A stretch of DNA of 64,000 bases from a bacterium CG_4_9_14_3_um_filter_65_15 (GCA_002790835.1 PFVX01000094.1:21775-85774); one strand, 5' to 3'. Shown: positions 8,772 through 18,380, counted from the stretch's first letter. Notes: generated by a model not told the origin, from the sequence alone. Numbers and translations: made by a program.

Positions 8772-9506
8772 TTGAAGGTCGCCATCGCCAACGGCAAGGG
8801 CGGCACCGGCAAGACATCGCTGGCGGCCGCCTTCGCGGTTCTGGCCGGGCCGCAGATCGTCGTGGCCGACTGCGACGTCGACGCCGCCGACATGCACCTG
8901 CTGCTGGCCCCGGACTTCGCCGATGGTGAGGATTTCCACGGCGGCGAACTGGCGGTCATCGACCAGCAAGCATGCAACGGCTGCGGCGGCTGCGCGGAGG
9001 TGTGCCGCTACGGGGCCATCCGGGAGGTGAACGGAAACTTCACGGTGGACGAGTCCGACAACTCGGGCAAGCTGGTGGCTAAGGTGAAGCACGAGGCCCG
9101 GACCGCGGCCGAACAGGAAGACCGGAAGCTGGTCCTGGTGGACGGATCCCCCGGAATCGGCTGCCCCGTCGTCTCCTCCCTTTCCGGTGCCGACCTCATG
9201 GTTCTGGTCACCGAGCCCACCGTCGCGGGCCTGCACGACCTCAAGCGGGTCCACGAGCTGGTGGAACGCTTCGGCATTCCCTGCGGCTGCATCGTCAACA
9301 AATGCGACCTGAACGCGGACGTGCTGGCGCAGCTGCGCCGCTTCCGGACCAAAACCGGCATCGCGGACCTGGCAGAGCTTCCCTACGACGAACAATTCAC
9401 CGCCGCGGTGACCGCCGGCCGGACCATCGTGGAACAGGATTCTGCGCTGAAGGGACAGGTGAGCGACTGCTGGCGCGCGATCACCACTCTGGTGGCCGCC
9501 AACTGA
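8772..9506 (+). CDS. MinD/Mrp-type P-loop ATPase with (shortened) ferredoxin insertion; TTG start
   Basis: LKVAIANGKGGTGKTSLAAAFA (deviant Walker A), CNGCGGCAEVC, VLVDGSPGIGCPVVSSLSGADLMVLVTEPTVAGLHDLKR. Confidence 0.85.
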   Translation: MKVAIANGKGGTGKTSLAAAFAVLAGPQIVVADCDVDAADMHLLLAPDFADGEDFHGGELAVIDQQACNGCGGCAEVCRYGAIREVNGNFTVDESDNSGKLVAKVKHEARTAAEQEDRKLVLVDGSPGIGCPVVSSLSGADLMVLVTEPTVAGLHDLKRVHELVERFGIPCGCIVNKCDLNADVLAQLRRFRTKTGIADLAELPYDEQFTAAVTAGRTIVEQDSALKGQVSDCWRAITTLVAAN

Positions 9507-9652
9507 ACCCCGGGGCCGATCGGCCCCGGCGGCAACGCGGCCACCGCCCTGCAGGCCCTGGAAATGGAGCTCTATGTGGGCGCCGGGGAGATGACGGTGC
9601 AGGAAGCCTACGACGCCTACAATCAGGGAACACTGACGAAATTCGCCGACTG
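9507..9652 (+). pseudogene. Coding-like remnant (C-terminal tail of an unidentified protein)
   Basis: In frame after the preceding TGA: TPGPIGPGGNAATALQALEMELYVGAGEMTVQEAYDAYNQGTLTKFAD*; no plausible full-length start. Confidence 0.3.
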
Positions 9653-9667
9653 ACCAGGAGACGGGAC

Positions 9668-10105
9668 ATGAAGAAGATCGGCATCATCATCTGCGACCGG
9701 TATTCCACCTGCGCGGGCGGCAAGTGCTTCCGCTCCCTGGCCGAGCGCGCCGGAGGATTCGCCCGCTACGCGGGCCAGGAGGTCGAACTGGTGGGTTTCA
9801 CCACGTGCGGCGGGTGTCCGGGCGGAAATGTGGAATACGCTCCCGAGGAGATGAAGGCCAACGGGGCCGAGGTCGTGCATCTGGCCACCGGGCTGGTCGT
9901 GGGCTACCCCCCCTGCCCGTACCTGGATCACTTTCGGGAATTCATCCCGCGCAAATTCGGCATGGAGGTCGTGGTGGGCACCCACCCCGTGCCGGAGAAG
10001 TATCACCTCGTCCACGAGGACCTCGGCACCTGGCCGACGATGAAGGCCCAGGGCGACCTGCAGGTCCTGCTGGCGGACCGGGCGACGCGGCTGGCATACG
10101 ACTGA
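9668..10105 (+). CDS. CGGC domain-containing protein
   Basis: MKKIGIIICDRYSTCAGGKCFRSLAER...ELVGFTTCGGCPGGNVEYAPEEMKANGAEVVHLATG. Confidence 0.8.
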   Translation: MKKIGIIICDRYSTCAGGKCFRSLAERAGGFARYAGQEVELVGFTTCGGCPGGNVEYAPEEMKANGAEVVHLATGLVVGYPPCPYLDHFREFIPRKFGMEVVVGTHPVPEKYHLVHEDLGTWPTMKAQGDLQVLLADRATRLAYD

Positions 10106-10187
10106 GGCCGAGGGGGACGCCTCGTCGTGGTTTACCAGATCCCGGAGCTGTGGTAGCCTCCCTGTCATATGAGTTGAACTCGCCCCC

Positions 10188-13100
10188 ATGAACGGTCCGC
10201 GCAGGGGAAGGGCAGACCACATGACCTGGAGCGCTCCTCACAGCTTTGACCCCGTCAATCGCCTCCTCACAAGACCGGTGAGGTGCCGGCGGGCCTTCCG
10301 CATGATGGGCACGATACTGTTCGCCTGCGCCATGGCCACCGGATCATCCGCCCAATCCGACCACACCTGTAGCCACTTCCGCCCCCTGCCCCCCGAACAG
10401 AGGGTCGTGCAGAATTCGGTGCGTGGGATTGCCCAGGACAACCAGGGATTTCTCTGGATCGCCACCCTGGGGGGGGTGCACCGCTTCGACGGCCAGGAAA
10501 TGCTCCGCGTGAACACCGAGCTGGCCAGCAATCAGGAGCTCGACCTGGGGCGGATCTCTTTCCTGACCCTCGACTCCGGTGGAAACCTGTGGTTGGCCGG
10601 GCCTTCCGGCAGCCTCGACCGCATCCGGTACGCCGACGGCAAACCCGAATCCTTCACCGCGGCCCTGGAGGGCTCCGGCAGCGGTCCGGGGTGGTCCGTT
10701 TGGCAGGTCGAAGACCTCGGCACCGGCCGCCTGGTCCTGCTGGCCGACGGCCGGCTGTTCCTCCTGGATCCCGACAGGATGGAGACCCGGGCCCTGGACG
10801 TGATCTTTCCCGCCTGGTGGAAGGTCCACGGCCTCCGGCGCATCCTGGCCCTGGAGGGTGACCGGCTGTTGACATACAACGAACACCAGCTGGGCGTCAT
10901 CAACCTCGCCGAAGGGACCCTGGACCGGATCTTCGGAGCCGACAGCGGCCCGTTGCCGAAGGATTTCGTCTGCGGCATGGGCCGGATGCGCGACGGCTCG
11001 GTGTGGGTATGCGGAACCCAGGGCCGGGTGGGCGAAGTGGGGATGGTCGCCGACCACGTCCAGGTCACGGTGCACCAGTTGCCGGTGGAGACCGACTTGC
11101 GGCTGCTGTCCCGGGGACTGAGGGATGAATTCTGGCTGGTTGGCTCCGGGGACGAGCTGCTCCAATGGCAAATGCGGAGCAACCGGGTCACCGTCCATGA
11201 ACTCGACCGGGATGGGCATCCCATGCCCGGAGACCAAATCATCACGGAGCTGCTGGTCGACCGCTCGGGTGTGGTCTGGGTGGGGACCGAAGGCTATGGC
11301 GTGTTCCGCTTCGACCCCAGCAGCGAGCGTTTCCAGAGCATGACCGGGCACGACAACGGCCACAACGGATTCAGCGACCCCTATCTGTGGGATATTCGGG
11401 AGGATTCCACCGGCATCATCATCGCTGGGCGTGGCGAATTCGGACGCATGGACCCCCGAAACCACCAATACCAGGCCCTTCTCGACCTCAAACATGACCC
11501 CCGGTGCGCGGAATTGGGCGACCTGTTTTGCGTGCTGCCGCTGGACGGCGGCGCCTACCTTTTGGGCACCAAGCCGCACAACCTCGTCCGATACGATCCT
11601 GCGGCCGGGACGTTGACGCCGGTGAACGGCAGTGGTGAGGCGCTCGGCGAAGGAATAGTTCCGAACGTTCTGGAGCGCGATGAAGGCGGCTCGATCTGGG
11701 TGTTCGGTATCAAGGAAACCCTGCTGCTGGGCGAGGACGCCGCAACTTGGCTGCCCGTGCCTCCCACCCTCGCGCAAGCCCTCGACGGGGTGCGCGTGCG
11801 TTGCCTGGCCCAAGCGCCGGACGGCGTGCGGTTCTTCGGCACCGAAACGCTGGGGGTGCTGCGCTGGGATCCGCAGCGAGGCGCCTTGGATACCTGGCAA
11901 GCGGATGCCGACTCCTCGACCCTGCCCCACAACGGCGTGCGCTCGCTGCACCTGGATGACGGGGGCACATTGTGGATCGGCAGTTACGGCGGCCTGTCCC
12001 GACTGGACGACGCCGCCCGCGCCGCCCCCGGCGCGGCGGTTGCGACCTATACCACGGCCGACGGCCTGCCCGACAACACCATCTACTCCATCCTGCCCGA
12101 GAAAGACGGAGCCCTGTGGCTGGCCACGAACCTCGGGCTGTGCCGATTCGACCCCGCCGATGCCGGCACCCGCAACTTCAACCTGGATGACGGCATGGCC
12201 AACAACGAGTTCAACGGCGGCGCCTCCCTGGTCGGCAGCGACGGAACCCTGTATCTGGGCGGCGTGAACGGCCTGACCTGGTTCCGGCCCTCGACCGGAT
12301 ACCTCAACCGGATTCCGCCCAAGGCCGCCCTCACCCACGTGAAGGTCGGCGGAAAACCCCTCGGCAACCCCTTGACGCTGACTCGGCTGGACCATCTGGT
12401 CGTGCCCTGGCGCCACAACAGCCTGGAGTTCAACCTGGCCGCCCTCTGCTTCCAGCAACCGGACCGGCAACGGGCGCGGTACCGCATCGACGGGGTCACC
12501 GACGACTGGTGGGAGGTTTCCCGGGGGCAGCCGATCACGCTCATCCACCTGCCCTTTGGCGACCGACGGCTGGAGTATCGCGTCAGCAACAATGACGGGC
12601 TTTGGAGCCCGATCAACACTCTCTCCCTCCACGTGGCGACACCGCCTTGGCAGCAATGGTGGGCCTGGGCGATCTATGCCATCGTGGTCGGCGGGGCGAT
12701 CTGGCTGATCGTCCGCTTATTCCGGCGCCGGCAGGTCCGCAGCGCCGCGCACGCCTCCCGCCTCGCCCAGGCGGACAAGTTGAAGGCGGTGGGGCAACTC
12801 GCCGCCGGCCTGGCCCACGACTTCAACAACCACCTGCAGATCATCATGAGCAGCGCTGAACTGGCGAGCCAGGAGCTGGAGCCCGGCCATCCCGGACAAC
12901 AGTCCCTGCGGAGGATCGTGAACACCGGTCGCCGGGCGGGACTGCTTTCGGCGCGCCTGTTGACCTTCGCCAAGGAATCGGATCCCGGGCGTGAGGACCT
13001 GGATCTGGACGAGGTCGTCACGAACCTGCGCGACCTGATCACCAGCTTCCTGGGCGCGTCCGTCGAGTTTGTCTGCGAGAGGCAACCGGGTGTCAAGATC

Positions 13101-13895
13101 GTCCACGCCAACCGCGAACAGATCGAGCAGGTGCTGCTGAACCTGTGCGTCAACGCGCGCGACGCCAGCACGAGCCACGGGCGCATCGAGATCGGCACCT
13201 CCGTGGTCGAGGAGGGCGGCCGGCGGTGGTGCCTTTGCGAGGTTCGCGACAACGGCGCGGGCATTCCCGAAGGCCTGCGGCGGAAAGTCTTCGAGCCGTT
13301 CTTCAGCACCAAGCCCAACGGCGAGGGCACGGGGCTCGGCCTGTCCATGGTCAAGCGCATCGTGTCCCGCCACGGGGGCCGCATCGAATTGTCGGACAAC
13401 GAAATGGGCGGCACCACCATGGGCGTGCTCCTCCCCTGCGCAACGGCGGAAGTCCCCGCCTCCCCACCGGCGCCCGCCCTCGCGCCGGATCCGGCGACCG
13501 CCCCCCGCGCGCGCACCGTGCTGGTGGCCGACGACGAGGAGATCGTCAACCGGGTGACCACGGCCATCCTGGAGCGCGCCGGATTCACCGTCCTGAGCGC
13601 CCACCACGGCCGCGAGGCCGTGGCCATGCTGGAACAGCACCCCGAGATCGCGTTGATCGTGCTGGATGTGATCATGCCCGTCATGGGCGGACGGGAAGTT
13701 TATGAATACATTCACGAACACGCGTTACCGATGGCGGTGATCATGTGCTCGGGCCAGAGCTTCTCCGCCCTGGAAGGTGCCGACCTGGCGGCGGCGGGCG
13801 TGCCCGTTCTGTCCAAACCGTACACCGCGCGCCAGCTGCTGGATGCGGTGGAGCGGCTGCTGGGAAAGCCGACGAAGGTGACGGCGGAACCGTAG
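10188..13895 (+). CDS. Hybrid sensor histidine kinase: periplasmic two-component-regulator propeller + Y_Y_Y + TM + HisKA/HATPase + receiver
   Basis: Repeated propeller blades (...DNQGFLWIATLGGVHRFDG...GGTLWIGSYGGLSRLD...DGALWLATNLGLCRFDP), GQLAAGLAHDFNNHLQII, DNGAGIPEG...FEPFFSTKPNGEGTGLGLSMVKRIV, receiver TVLVADDEE...LIVLDVIMPVMGG...LSKPY. Confidence 0.9.
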   Translation: MNGPRRGRADHMTWSAPHSFDPVNRLLTRPVRCRRAFRMMGTILFACAMATGSSAQSDHTCSHFRPLPPEQRVVQNSVRGIAQDNQGFLWIATLGGVHRFDGQEMLRVNTELASNQELDLGRISFLTLDSGGNLWLAGPSGSLDRIRYADGKPESFTAALEGSGSGPGWSVWQVEDLGTGRLVLLADGRLFLLDPDRMETRALDVIFPAWWKVHGLRRILALEGDRLLTYNEHQLGVINLAEGTLDRIFGADSGPLPKDFVCGMGRMRDGSVWVCGTQGRVGEVGMVADHVQVTVHQLPVETDLRLLSRGLRDEFWLVGSGDELLQWQMRSNRVTVHELDRDGHPMPGDQIITELLVDRSGVVWVGTEGYGVFRFDPSSERFQSMTGHDNGHNGFSDPYLWDIREDSTGIIIAGRGEFGRMDPRNHQYQALLDLKHDPRCAELGDLFCVLPLDGGAYLLGTKPHNLVRYDPAAGTLTPVNGSGEALGEGIVPNVLERDEGGSIWVFGIKETLLLGEDAATWLPVPPTLAQALDGVRVRCLAQAPDGVRFFGTETLGVLRWDPQRGALDTWQADADSSTLPHNGVRSLHLDDGGTLWIGSYGGLSRLDDAARAAPGAAVATYTTADGLPDNTIYSILPEKDGALWLATNLGLCRFDPADAGTRNFNLDDGMANNEFNGGASLVGSDGTLYLGGVNGLTWFRPSTGYLNRIPPKAALTHVKVGGKPLGNPLTLTRLDHLVVPWRHNSLEFNLAALCFQQPDRQRARYRIDGVTDDWWEVSRGQPITLIHLPFGDRRLEYRVSNNDGLWSPINTLSLHVATPPWQQWWAWAIYAIVVGGAIWLIVRLFRRRQVRSAAHASRLAQADKLKAVGQLAAGLAHDFNNHLQIIMSSAELASQELEPGHPGQQSLRRIVNTGRRAGLLSARLLTFAKESDPGREDLDLDEVVTNLRDLITSFLGASVEFVCERQPGVKIVHANREQIEQVLLNLCVNARDASTSHGRIEIGTSVVEEGGRRWCLCEVRDNGAGIPEGLRRKVFEPFFSTKPNGEGTGLGLSMVKRIVSRHGGRIELSDNEMGGTTMGVLLPCATAEVPASPPAPALAPDPATAPRARTVLVADDEEIVNRVTTAILERAGFTVLSAHHGREAVAMLEQHPEIALIVLDVIMPVMGGREVYEYIHEHALPMAVIMCSGQSFSALEGADLAAAGVPVLSKPYTARQLLDAVERLLGKPTKVTAEP

Positions 13896-14000
13896 ATTCG
13901 CCGGGTATTCCAGCCCCGATTTCCACAGGGGCCGTTTTCCCCGCTATGGTTCGGATCGGCGAATTGTGAACCGGACGGTGTCCCGAACCTGGAGAAACCC

Positions 14001-16142
14001 ATGAACCAGACCCCGACCATCTTCCTGCAATTGCCGCCCCGGTTGGCCGGCCTCGAGGACCTCGCCGAGAACCTCTGGTGGAGCTGGCATCCCCGCGCCC
14101 GCATGCTGTTCAAGCTGCTGGACCGGATGGCCTGGAAGCAGAGCGGTCACAATCCCGATTGCATGCTCCGCGAACTGCCGGTCGAGATCCTCACCGCGGC
14201 GGCGGCGAACCCGGAATACCTTCGCCTCTACGACGAGGTCATGACCCAGTTCCAGGGACATATCGAAGGGCAGCAATGCGCCTATCTGGGCTTCCCGCGC
14301 CGGGACCGGGACTTCGCGGTCGCCTATTTCTCCGCCGAGTACGGCCTGCACCGATCTTTGCCCTTCTACGCCGGCGGCCTCGGGTTCCTGGCCGGGGATC
14401 ACCTGAAGGAATGCAGCGACCTGTGCATTCCGCTGGTCGCGGTGGGCTTCATGTATCCGGAAGGCTACCTGCGCCAACGCCTGCGGGACGACGGCTGGCA
14501 GGAGAACCAGGACGAACCGCTGGACCGCGATGCCGCCCCCATCAGCCGCGTGCTGGACAAGGAGGGCAACCAGGTGGTGATCCGGGTGCCGGTCCTGGAA
14601 CCGGCGGTCCACGTGGCGATCTGGAAGGTGAGCGTCGGTCAGATCCCCCTCTACCTCCTGGACACCGATCTGGCTCAGAACGACCCCGACAGCCGGAAAA
14701 TATGCTCTCGGCTGTACATCGGAGACCTGGAGAACCGCCTGCGGCAGGAGATGGTGCTGGGCCTGGGCGGGGCCGAGGCCCTGCGCGCCCTGGGCATCAA
14801 CCATTATCTGATGCACCTGAACGAAGGGCACGCGGCCTTCGCCCTGCTGGAACGGGTGCGTGAACTGGTCGCGGCAGGAGCCACCCCGGACGAGGCTCGC
14901 GAACGGATCCACCGCTCATCCATCTTCACCACCCACACCCCCGTGCCCGCCGGCCACGACGTGTTCCCCAACGAGATGATCGAGCGCTTCTTCGGATCCT
15001 ACGGGGAAAAGCTGGGCCTGGACCGGGAGGCCTTCCTGGCCCTGGGCGCTCACCCCGAGCATCCCGGCGACGGCTTCAACATGTCCGCCCTCGCCCTGCG
15101 GCTGTCCGCCCGGACCAACGGGGTCAGCCGGCGCCACGGCGAGGTTTCGCGCCGGATGTGGCAAAGCCTTTGGCCCGACCTGCCGGTCGAGGACGTCCCG
15201 ATCACATCCATCACCAACGGGGTGCATGTGCCCACCTGGATCGAGCCCAAACTGCAGCTGCTGCTGGACCGGTACCTGGGGCCCGATTGGCTGGCCAATC
15301 ACGACGATCCCGCGGCGTGGGCCGGCCTGGACGGCATTCCCGACGGCGAGCTGTGGCGCGCCCACTACTGGCTGAAGACCAAGCTCATCGACGCGATCCG
15401 CGAACGCGCGCGGCAGCGGTGGCTGAATGACGGCGCCAGCCCGTCCCTGGTCATGGCCGGGGGCGCCCTGCTGGACCCGGCGGTCCTGACCATCGGGTTC
15501 GCGCGAAGGTTCGCGACCTACAAGCGGGCCACGCTCATCCTGCACGACCGCGACCGCCTGAAGAGTCTGCTGACGGACCCCAGCCGCCCGGTGCAGTTCA
15601 TCTTCGCGGGCAAGGCCCACCCTGCCGACGACCCCGGCAAGCGGCTCCTGCAGGAGCTCGTCAACACCGCCCGCGACCCGGCCTTCGGCGGGCGCATCGC
15701 CTTCGTGGAGGACTACGGGGAACAGCTGGGCCAGTACATGGTCCACGGCGTGGACGTCTGGCTCAACAACCCCCTGCCGCCGATGGAGGCCTGCGGGACC
15801 AGCGGCATGAAGGCCGCCCTGAACGGCGTGCCCCAGCTGAGCTTCCTGGACGGCTGGTGGGAAGAAGGGTTCAACGGCGCCAACGGCTGGGCCCTGCCCC
15901 ACGAGGAAAGGGATGGCGACCGCGACAGTCTGGACGCCCAGCGGCTGTATGACACCCTGGCCGACGCGGTCATTCCTCTTTATTACGACACCGACGACGA
16001 CGGCGTGCCAACCCGCTGGGTGCAGACCATGAAGGCCGCCATGCTCGCTGCGGGCGCGCCGTTTTCCGCCCGCAGAATGGTCAAGGAGTACGCGCAGGAG
16101 TTCTATGCCCCGGCGCTGCAGGAGTTCTCGCAGAAAAAATAG
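14001..16142 (+). CDS. glgP: Alpha-glucan (glycogen) phosphorylase, with DUF3417-like N-terminus
   Basis: AVAYFSAEYGLHRSLPFYAGGLGFLAGDHLKE..., IGFARRFATYKRATLI, QFIFAGKAHPADDPGK, NNPLPPMEACGTSGMKAALNGVPQLSFLDGWW. Confidence 0.9.
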   Translation: MNQTPTIFLQLPPRLAGLEDLAENLWWSWHPRARMLFKLLDRMAWKQSGHNPDCMLRELPVEILTAAAANPEYLRLYDEVMTQFQGHIEGQQCAYLGFPRRDRDFAVAYFSAEYGLHRSLPFYAGGLGFLAGDHLKECSDLCIPLVAVGFMYPEGYLRQRLRDDGWQENQDEPLDRDAAPISRVLDKEGNQVVIRVPVLEPAVHVAIWKVSVGQIPLYLLDTDLAQNDPDSRKICSRLYIGDLENRLRQEMVLGLGGAEALRALGINHYLMHLNEGHAAFALLERVRELVAAGATPDEARERIHRSSIFTTHTPVPAGHDVFPNEMIERFFGSYGEKLGLDREAFLALGAHPEHPGDGFNMSALALRLSARTNGVSRRHGEVSRRMWQSLWPDLPVEDVPITSITNGVHVPTWIEPKLQLLLDRYLGPDWLANHDDPAAWAGLDGIPDGELWRAHYWLKTKLIDAIRERARQRWLNDGASPSLVMAGGALLDPAVLTIGFARRFATYKRATLILHDRDRLKSLLTDPSRPVQFIFAGKAHPADDPGKRLLQELVNTARDPAFGGRIAFVEDYGEQLGQYMVHGVDVWLNNPLPPMEACGTSGMKAALNGVPQLSFLDGWWEEGFNGANGWALPHEERDGDRDSLDAQRLYDTLADAVIPLYYDTDDDGVPTRWVQTMKAAMLAAGAPFSARRMVKEYAQEFYAPALQEFSQKK

Positions 16143-16159
16143 GCGGCCATCCGCCGGAG

Positions 16160-16608
16160 TCAGGAACCCCGAGGATTGCCCTGCCCCGCCAACGCCGCTT
16201 TTACATGCTGCATCAGCGCCCGGCTGAACCGCACCGCCTCGTCGGCCGTCAGGTGCGACCACTCGGGGCAGTCGAAACCGGCCAGTTCGGGATGGTCGGC
16301 GTAGTGGATGCCCGGCGATTCGCTCGCGGTGAGCCTGCCCGCCCAGAAGGCCTCCCGGGGCGTGAATTTCCGTTCCAGTTCGCGCACGCCCCCGTGTGAC
16401 GGCGGGCGCACCCAGACGATGCGGGCGCCGCGGGGGCGCAATTTCTGCGCGGCGGCGGCGATGCGCGCGAACTGGCCGTCGGCGCTCTGCTGCATCATTC
16501 TGCCGAATCCCCCTTCCGAAACCCCAGGCGGCGGCCCCGGCGGCGTGAACAGGGGCAGCCAGATCTGCTTGATGCGCCCGGCCAGCGGCGTGCCGAAATC
16601 ACACAGCT
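16160..16608 (-). pseudogene. C-terminal fragment of an SGNH/GDSL-like hydrolase
   Basis: ...GARIVWVRPPSHGGVRELERKFTPREAFWAGRL...HYADHPELAGFDCPEWSHLTADEAVRFSRALMQ, with no proper N-terminus; upstream sequence abruptly becomes duplicated material from 17.9-18.4 kb. Confidence 0.45.
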
Positions 16609-16615
16609 GCCACAT

Positions 16616-16728
16616 GCGGCACCGGCACAAACAACGTCAGGAACACCGTGCCTAGCACCAAAGGAGCCCAACCGCGCATCCTCCTTCCTCACACCACGGA
16701 TACGGGGTACCGCTTTCACCATTCCACT
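16616..16728 (-). repeat. Internally deleted duplicate of the ends of the 17622-18380 gene (26-codon in-frame mini-ORF)
   Basis: 16616-16655 matches 17921-17960 at about 38/40; 16660-16728 is homologous to 18359-18427. Encodes MRGWAPLVLGTVFLTLFVPVPHVAAV* against MRGWTPMVT...GTVFLTLFVPVPRAG. Confidence 0.75.
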
Positions 16729-16739
16729 CCTCCCCAGCC

Positions 16740-17112
16740 ACCGATCCCGACAGCAAATGATCTCCATGGGTTCGTCGCTTTCCTCTTCCCCGAAGTCGAC
16801 GCTCTGGGCTCCGACGGAGGCCCAACGAGCCAGGACGTAGCCCTTGATGAGCAGGATTCGGCCGTCTCCTAGGAATTTCAGGCCGTCGTAGCTGGAGTCG
16901 CCTTCGCTGGCCACCGAAACCTCCTGCAGATAGCTTCCGTCCGCATCGAAGGTGTCGTAGCTGCAGAGAATGCCGGCGGGCTGTTCGCGTCCGCTGCGAC
17001 TGTGCTGGACCCAGAGGATTCCCTCATCGTCCACGAAGATTTCCGTGATGGCCGGTTCGGTATCGGCCAAGTGGCGTTCCATCTGGCCCGGGAAGGGTGA
17101 ACCAGAACCAGC
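16740..17112 (-). pseudogene. Fragment of a 6-bladed beta-propeller (NHL-like) protein
   Basis: GQMERHLADTEPAITEIFVDDEGILWVQHSRSGREQPAGILCSYDTFDADGSYLQEVSVASEGDSSYDGLKFLGDGRILLIKGYVLA; both ends truncated or readthrough. Confidence 0.55.
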
Positions 17113-17113
17113 C

Positions 17114-17518
17114 ATTCCCCGCACCGAGAAAACGGCGTTGGTCAAATCGAGGCGCGGGCAGGGCCTGTATCGGCAAAGGGTGAAGGCCATCGAGAGAGCC
17201 TGTCGCATCACCCACGTGGACAATCCTGATCACCTCATCGCCAGCCACTGCAAACCCTGGCGCCACTGCTCGAATGAGGAACGATTGGATGGAGAAAACG
17301 GGTTGATGCTCACCCCCTCCATCGATCACCTGTTCGACCGGGGGTTCATTTCGTTTGAGGATTCGGGGCGGCTGCTGGTCTCGCCGGTGGCCGACCAGAC
17401 CTCCCTAGCGAAGATGGCAATTGAGATCAATGAGACCGTCAATGTGGGGGTATTCAGTTCGGGGCAGCGGGAGTATTTGGACTTTCATCGGAATGATATT
17501 TTTTTGGAGTCTAGGTAA
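17114..17518 (+). pseudogene. C-terminal fragment of an HNH endonuclease (HNH_2-like)
   Basis: KSRRGQGLYRQRVKAIERACRITHVDNPDHLIASHCKPWRHCSNEERLDGENGLMLTPSIDHLFDRGFISFEDSGRLLVSPVADQ...YLDFHRNDIFLESR*; no start at the junction. Confidence 0.7.
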
Positions 17519-17621
17519 CACAGCAAAATGAGTTAGGGAGTGGCACTGAGTATCGATCACCGCCCCCTCCCCTCCATCATCATCTTGATCATATCCCGAA
17601 CCCTCAACCTCATGCTCCGCA

Positions 17622-18380
17622 TCACTCCCCCGTCGTCCCATCCACCAACCCGTCGCTCCCTTCACCACCGCCACCCTGTTGGCCACGACCCCCATCTTCG
17701 CCCCCCAACACCCCTCTCGCCGACCTCCCGGCCGCCAAAACGCCCGCGTCCCCTCCAACCACCTTCATGGCTCCCCGCAACCCCACGACCACCTCGAACA
17801 CCCCCATGATCGCAAAATACAGCACCGCCGCGGCGATGGCGATCTGGGGCTGCTGCTCCCACACGCCGCTGCCCCGTCCGGGATACACCTGATCCAGCAC
17901 GTCGTAGGTGATCCCTGCGCGCGGCACCGGCACAAACAGCGTCAGGAACACCGTGCCCAGGTAGGCCCCCACCCCCACGGCCGAGCGCACCAGCAGCAGG
18001 GTCTTGCCCACCTTGTCGGCTGCCATCACGGTCAGGTAGCGGCCGGCCATCAGCAGGCCGTAGATCTTCAGCACCGTCCATGTGCCCAGCGCCGCCGCGA
18101 AGGCCCACGCGAACAGACCGTAGAATGCGGCCAGCCCCAGGAACAGGGCCAGCTTGCGCCTCGGCGCCACATCGCCCACCGCCAGCGCGCCCATGAATCC
18201 GCCCGAGTGCAGCACGATGAACTCCATGAGCATCAGCCCCACGCCCATGCGCACCCACAGGCCGCCGTCCACGGCCATGGGGTCGCTCCACGCCCGCACC
18301 AGCGTCACCACCAGCCAGAAAAGCGGACCCGCCGAAAACACCGCTCCCAGCCAGGTCACCATGGGGGTCCAACCGCGCAT
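17622..18380 (-). CDS. Hypothetical integral membrane protein
   Basis: MRGWTPMVTWLGAVFSAGPLFWLVVTLVRA... several hydrophobic helices; Gly-rich C-terminus. Confidence 0.6.
   Translation of the reverse strand: MRGWTPMVTWLGAVFSAGPLFWLVVTLVRAWSDPMAVDGGLWVRMGVGLMLMEFIVLHSGGFMGALAVGDVAPRRKLALFLGLAAFYGLFAWAFAAALGTWTVLKIYGLLMAGRYLTVMAADKVGKTLLLVRSAVGVGAYLGTVFLTLFVPVPRAGITYDVLDQVYPGRGSGVWEQQPQIAIAAAVLYFAIMGVFEVVVGLRGAMKVVGGDAGVLAAGRSARGVLGGEDGGRGQQGGGGEGSDGLVDGTTGE

Noticed and set aside
10344-12656. 770-aa minus-strand ORF opposite the sensor kinase
   Set aside because: Same high-GC antisense artefact; the plus strand encodes recognisable propeller blades.
14916-16262. 448-aa minus-strand ORF opposite glgP
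   Set aside because: Antisense artefact of GC-rich coding sequence.
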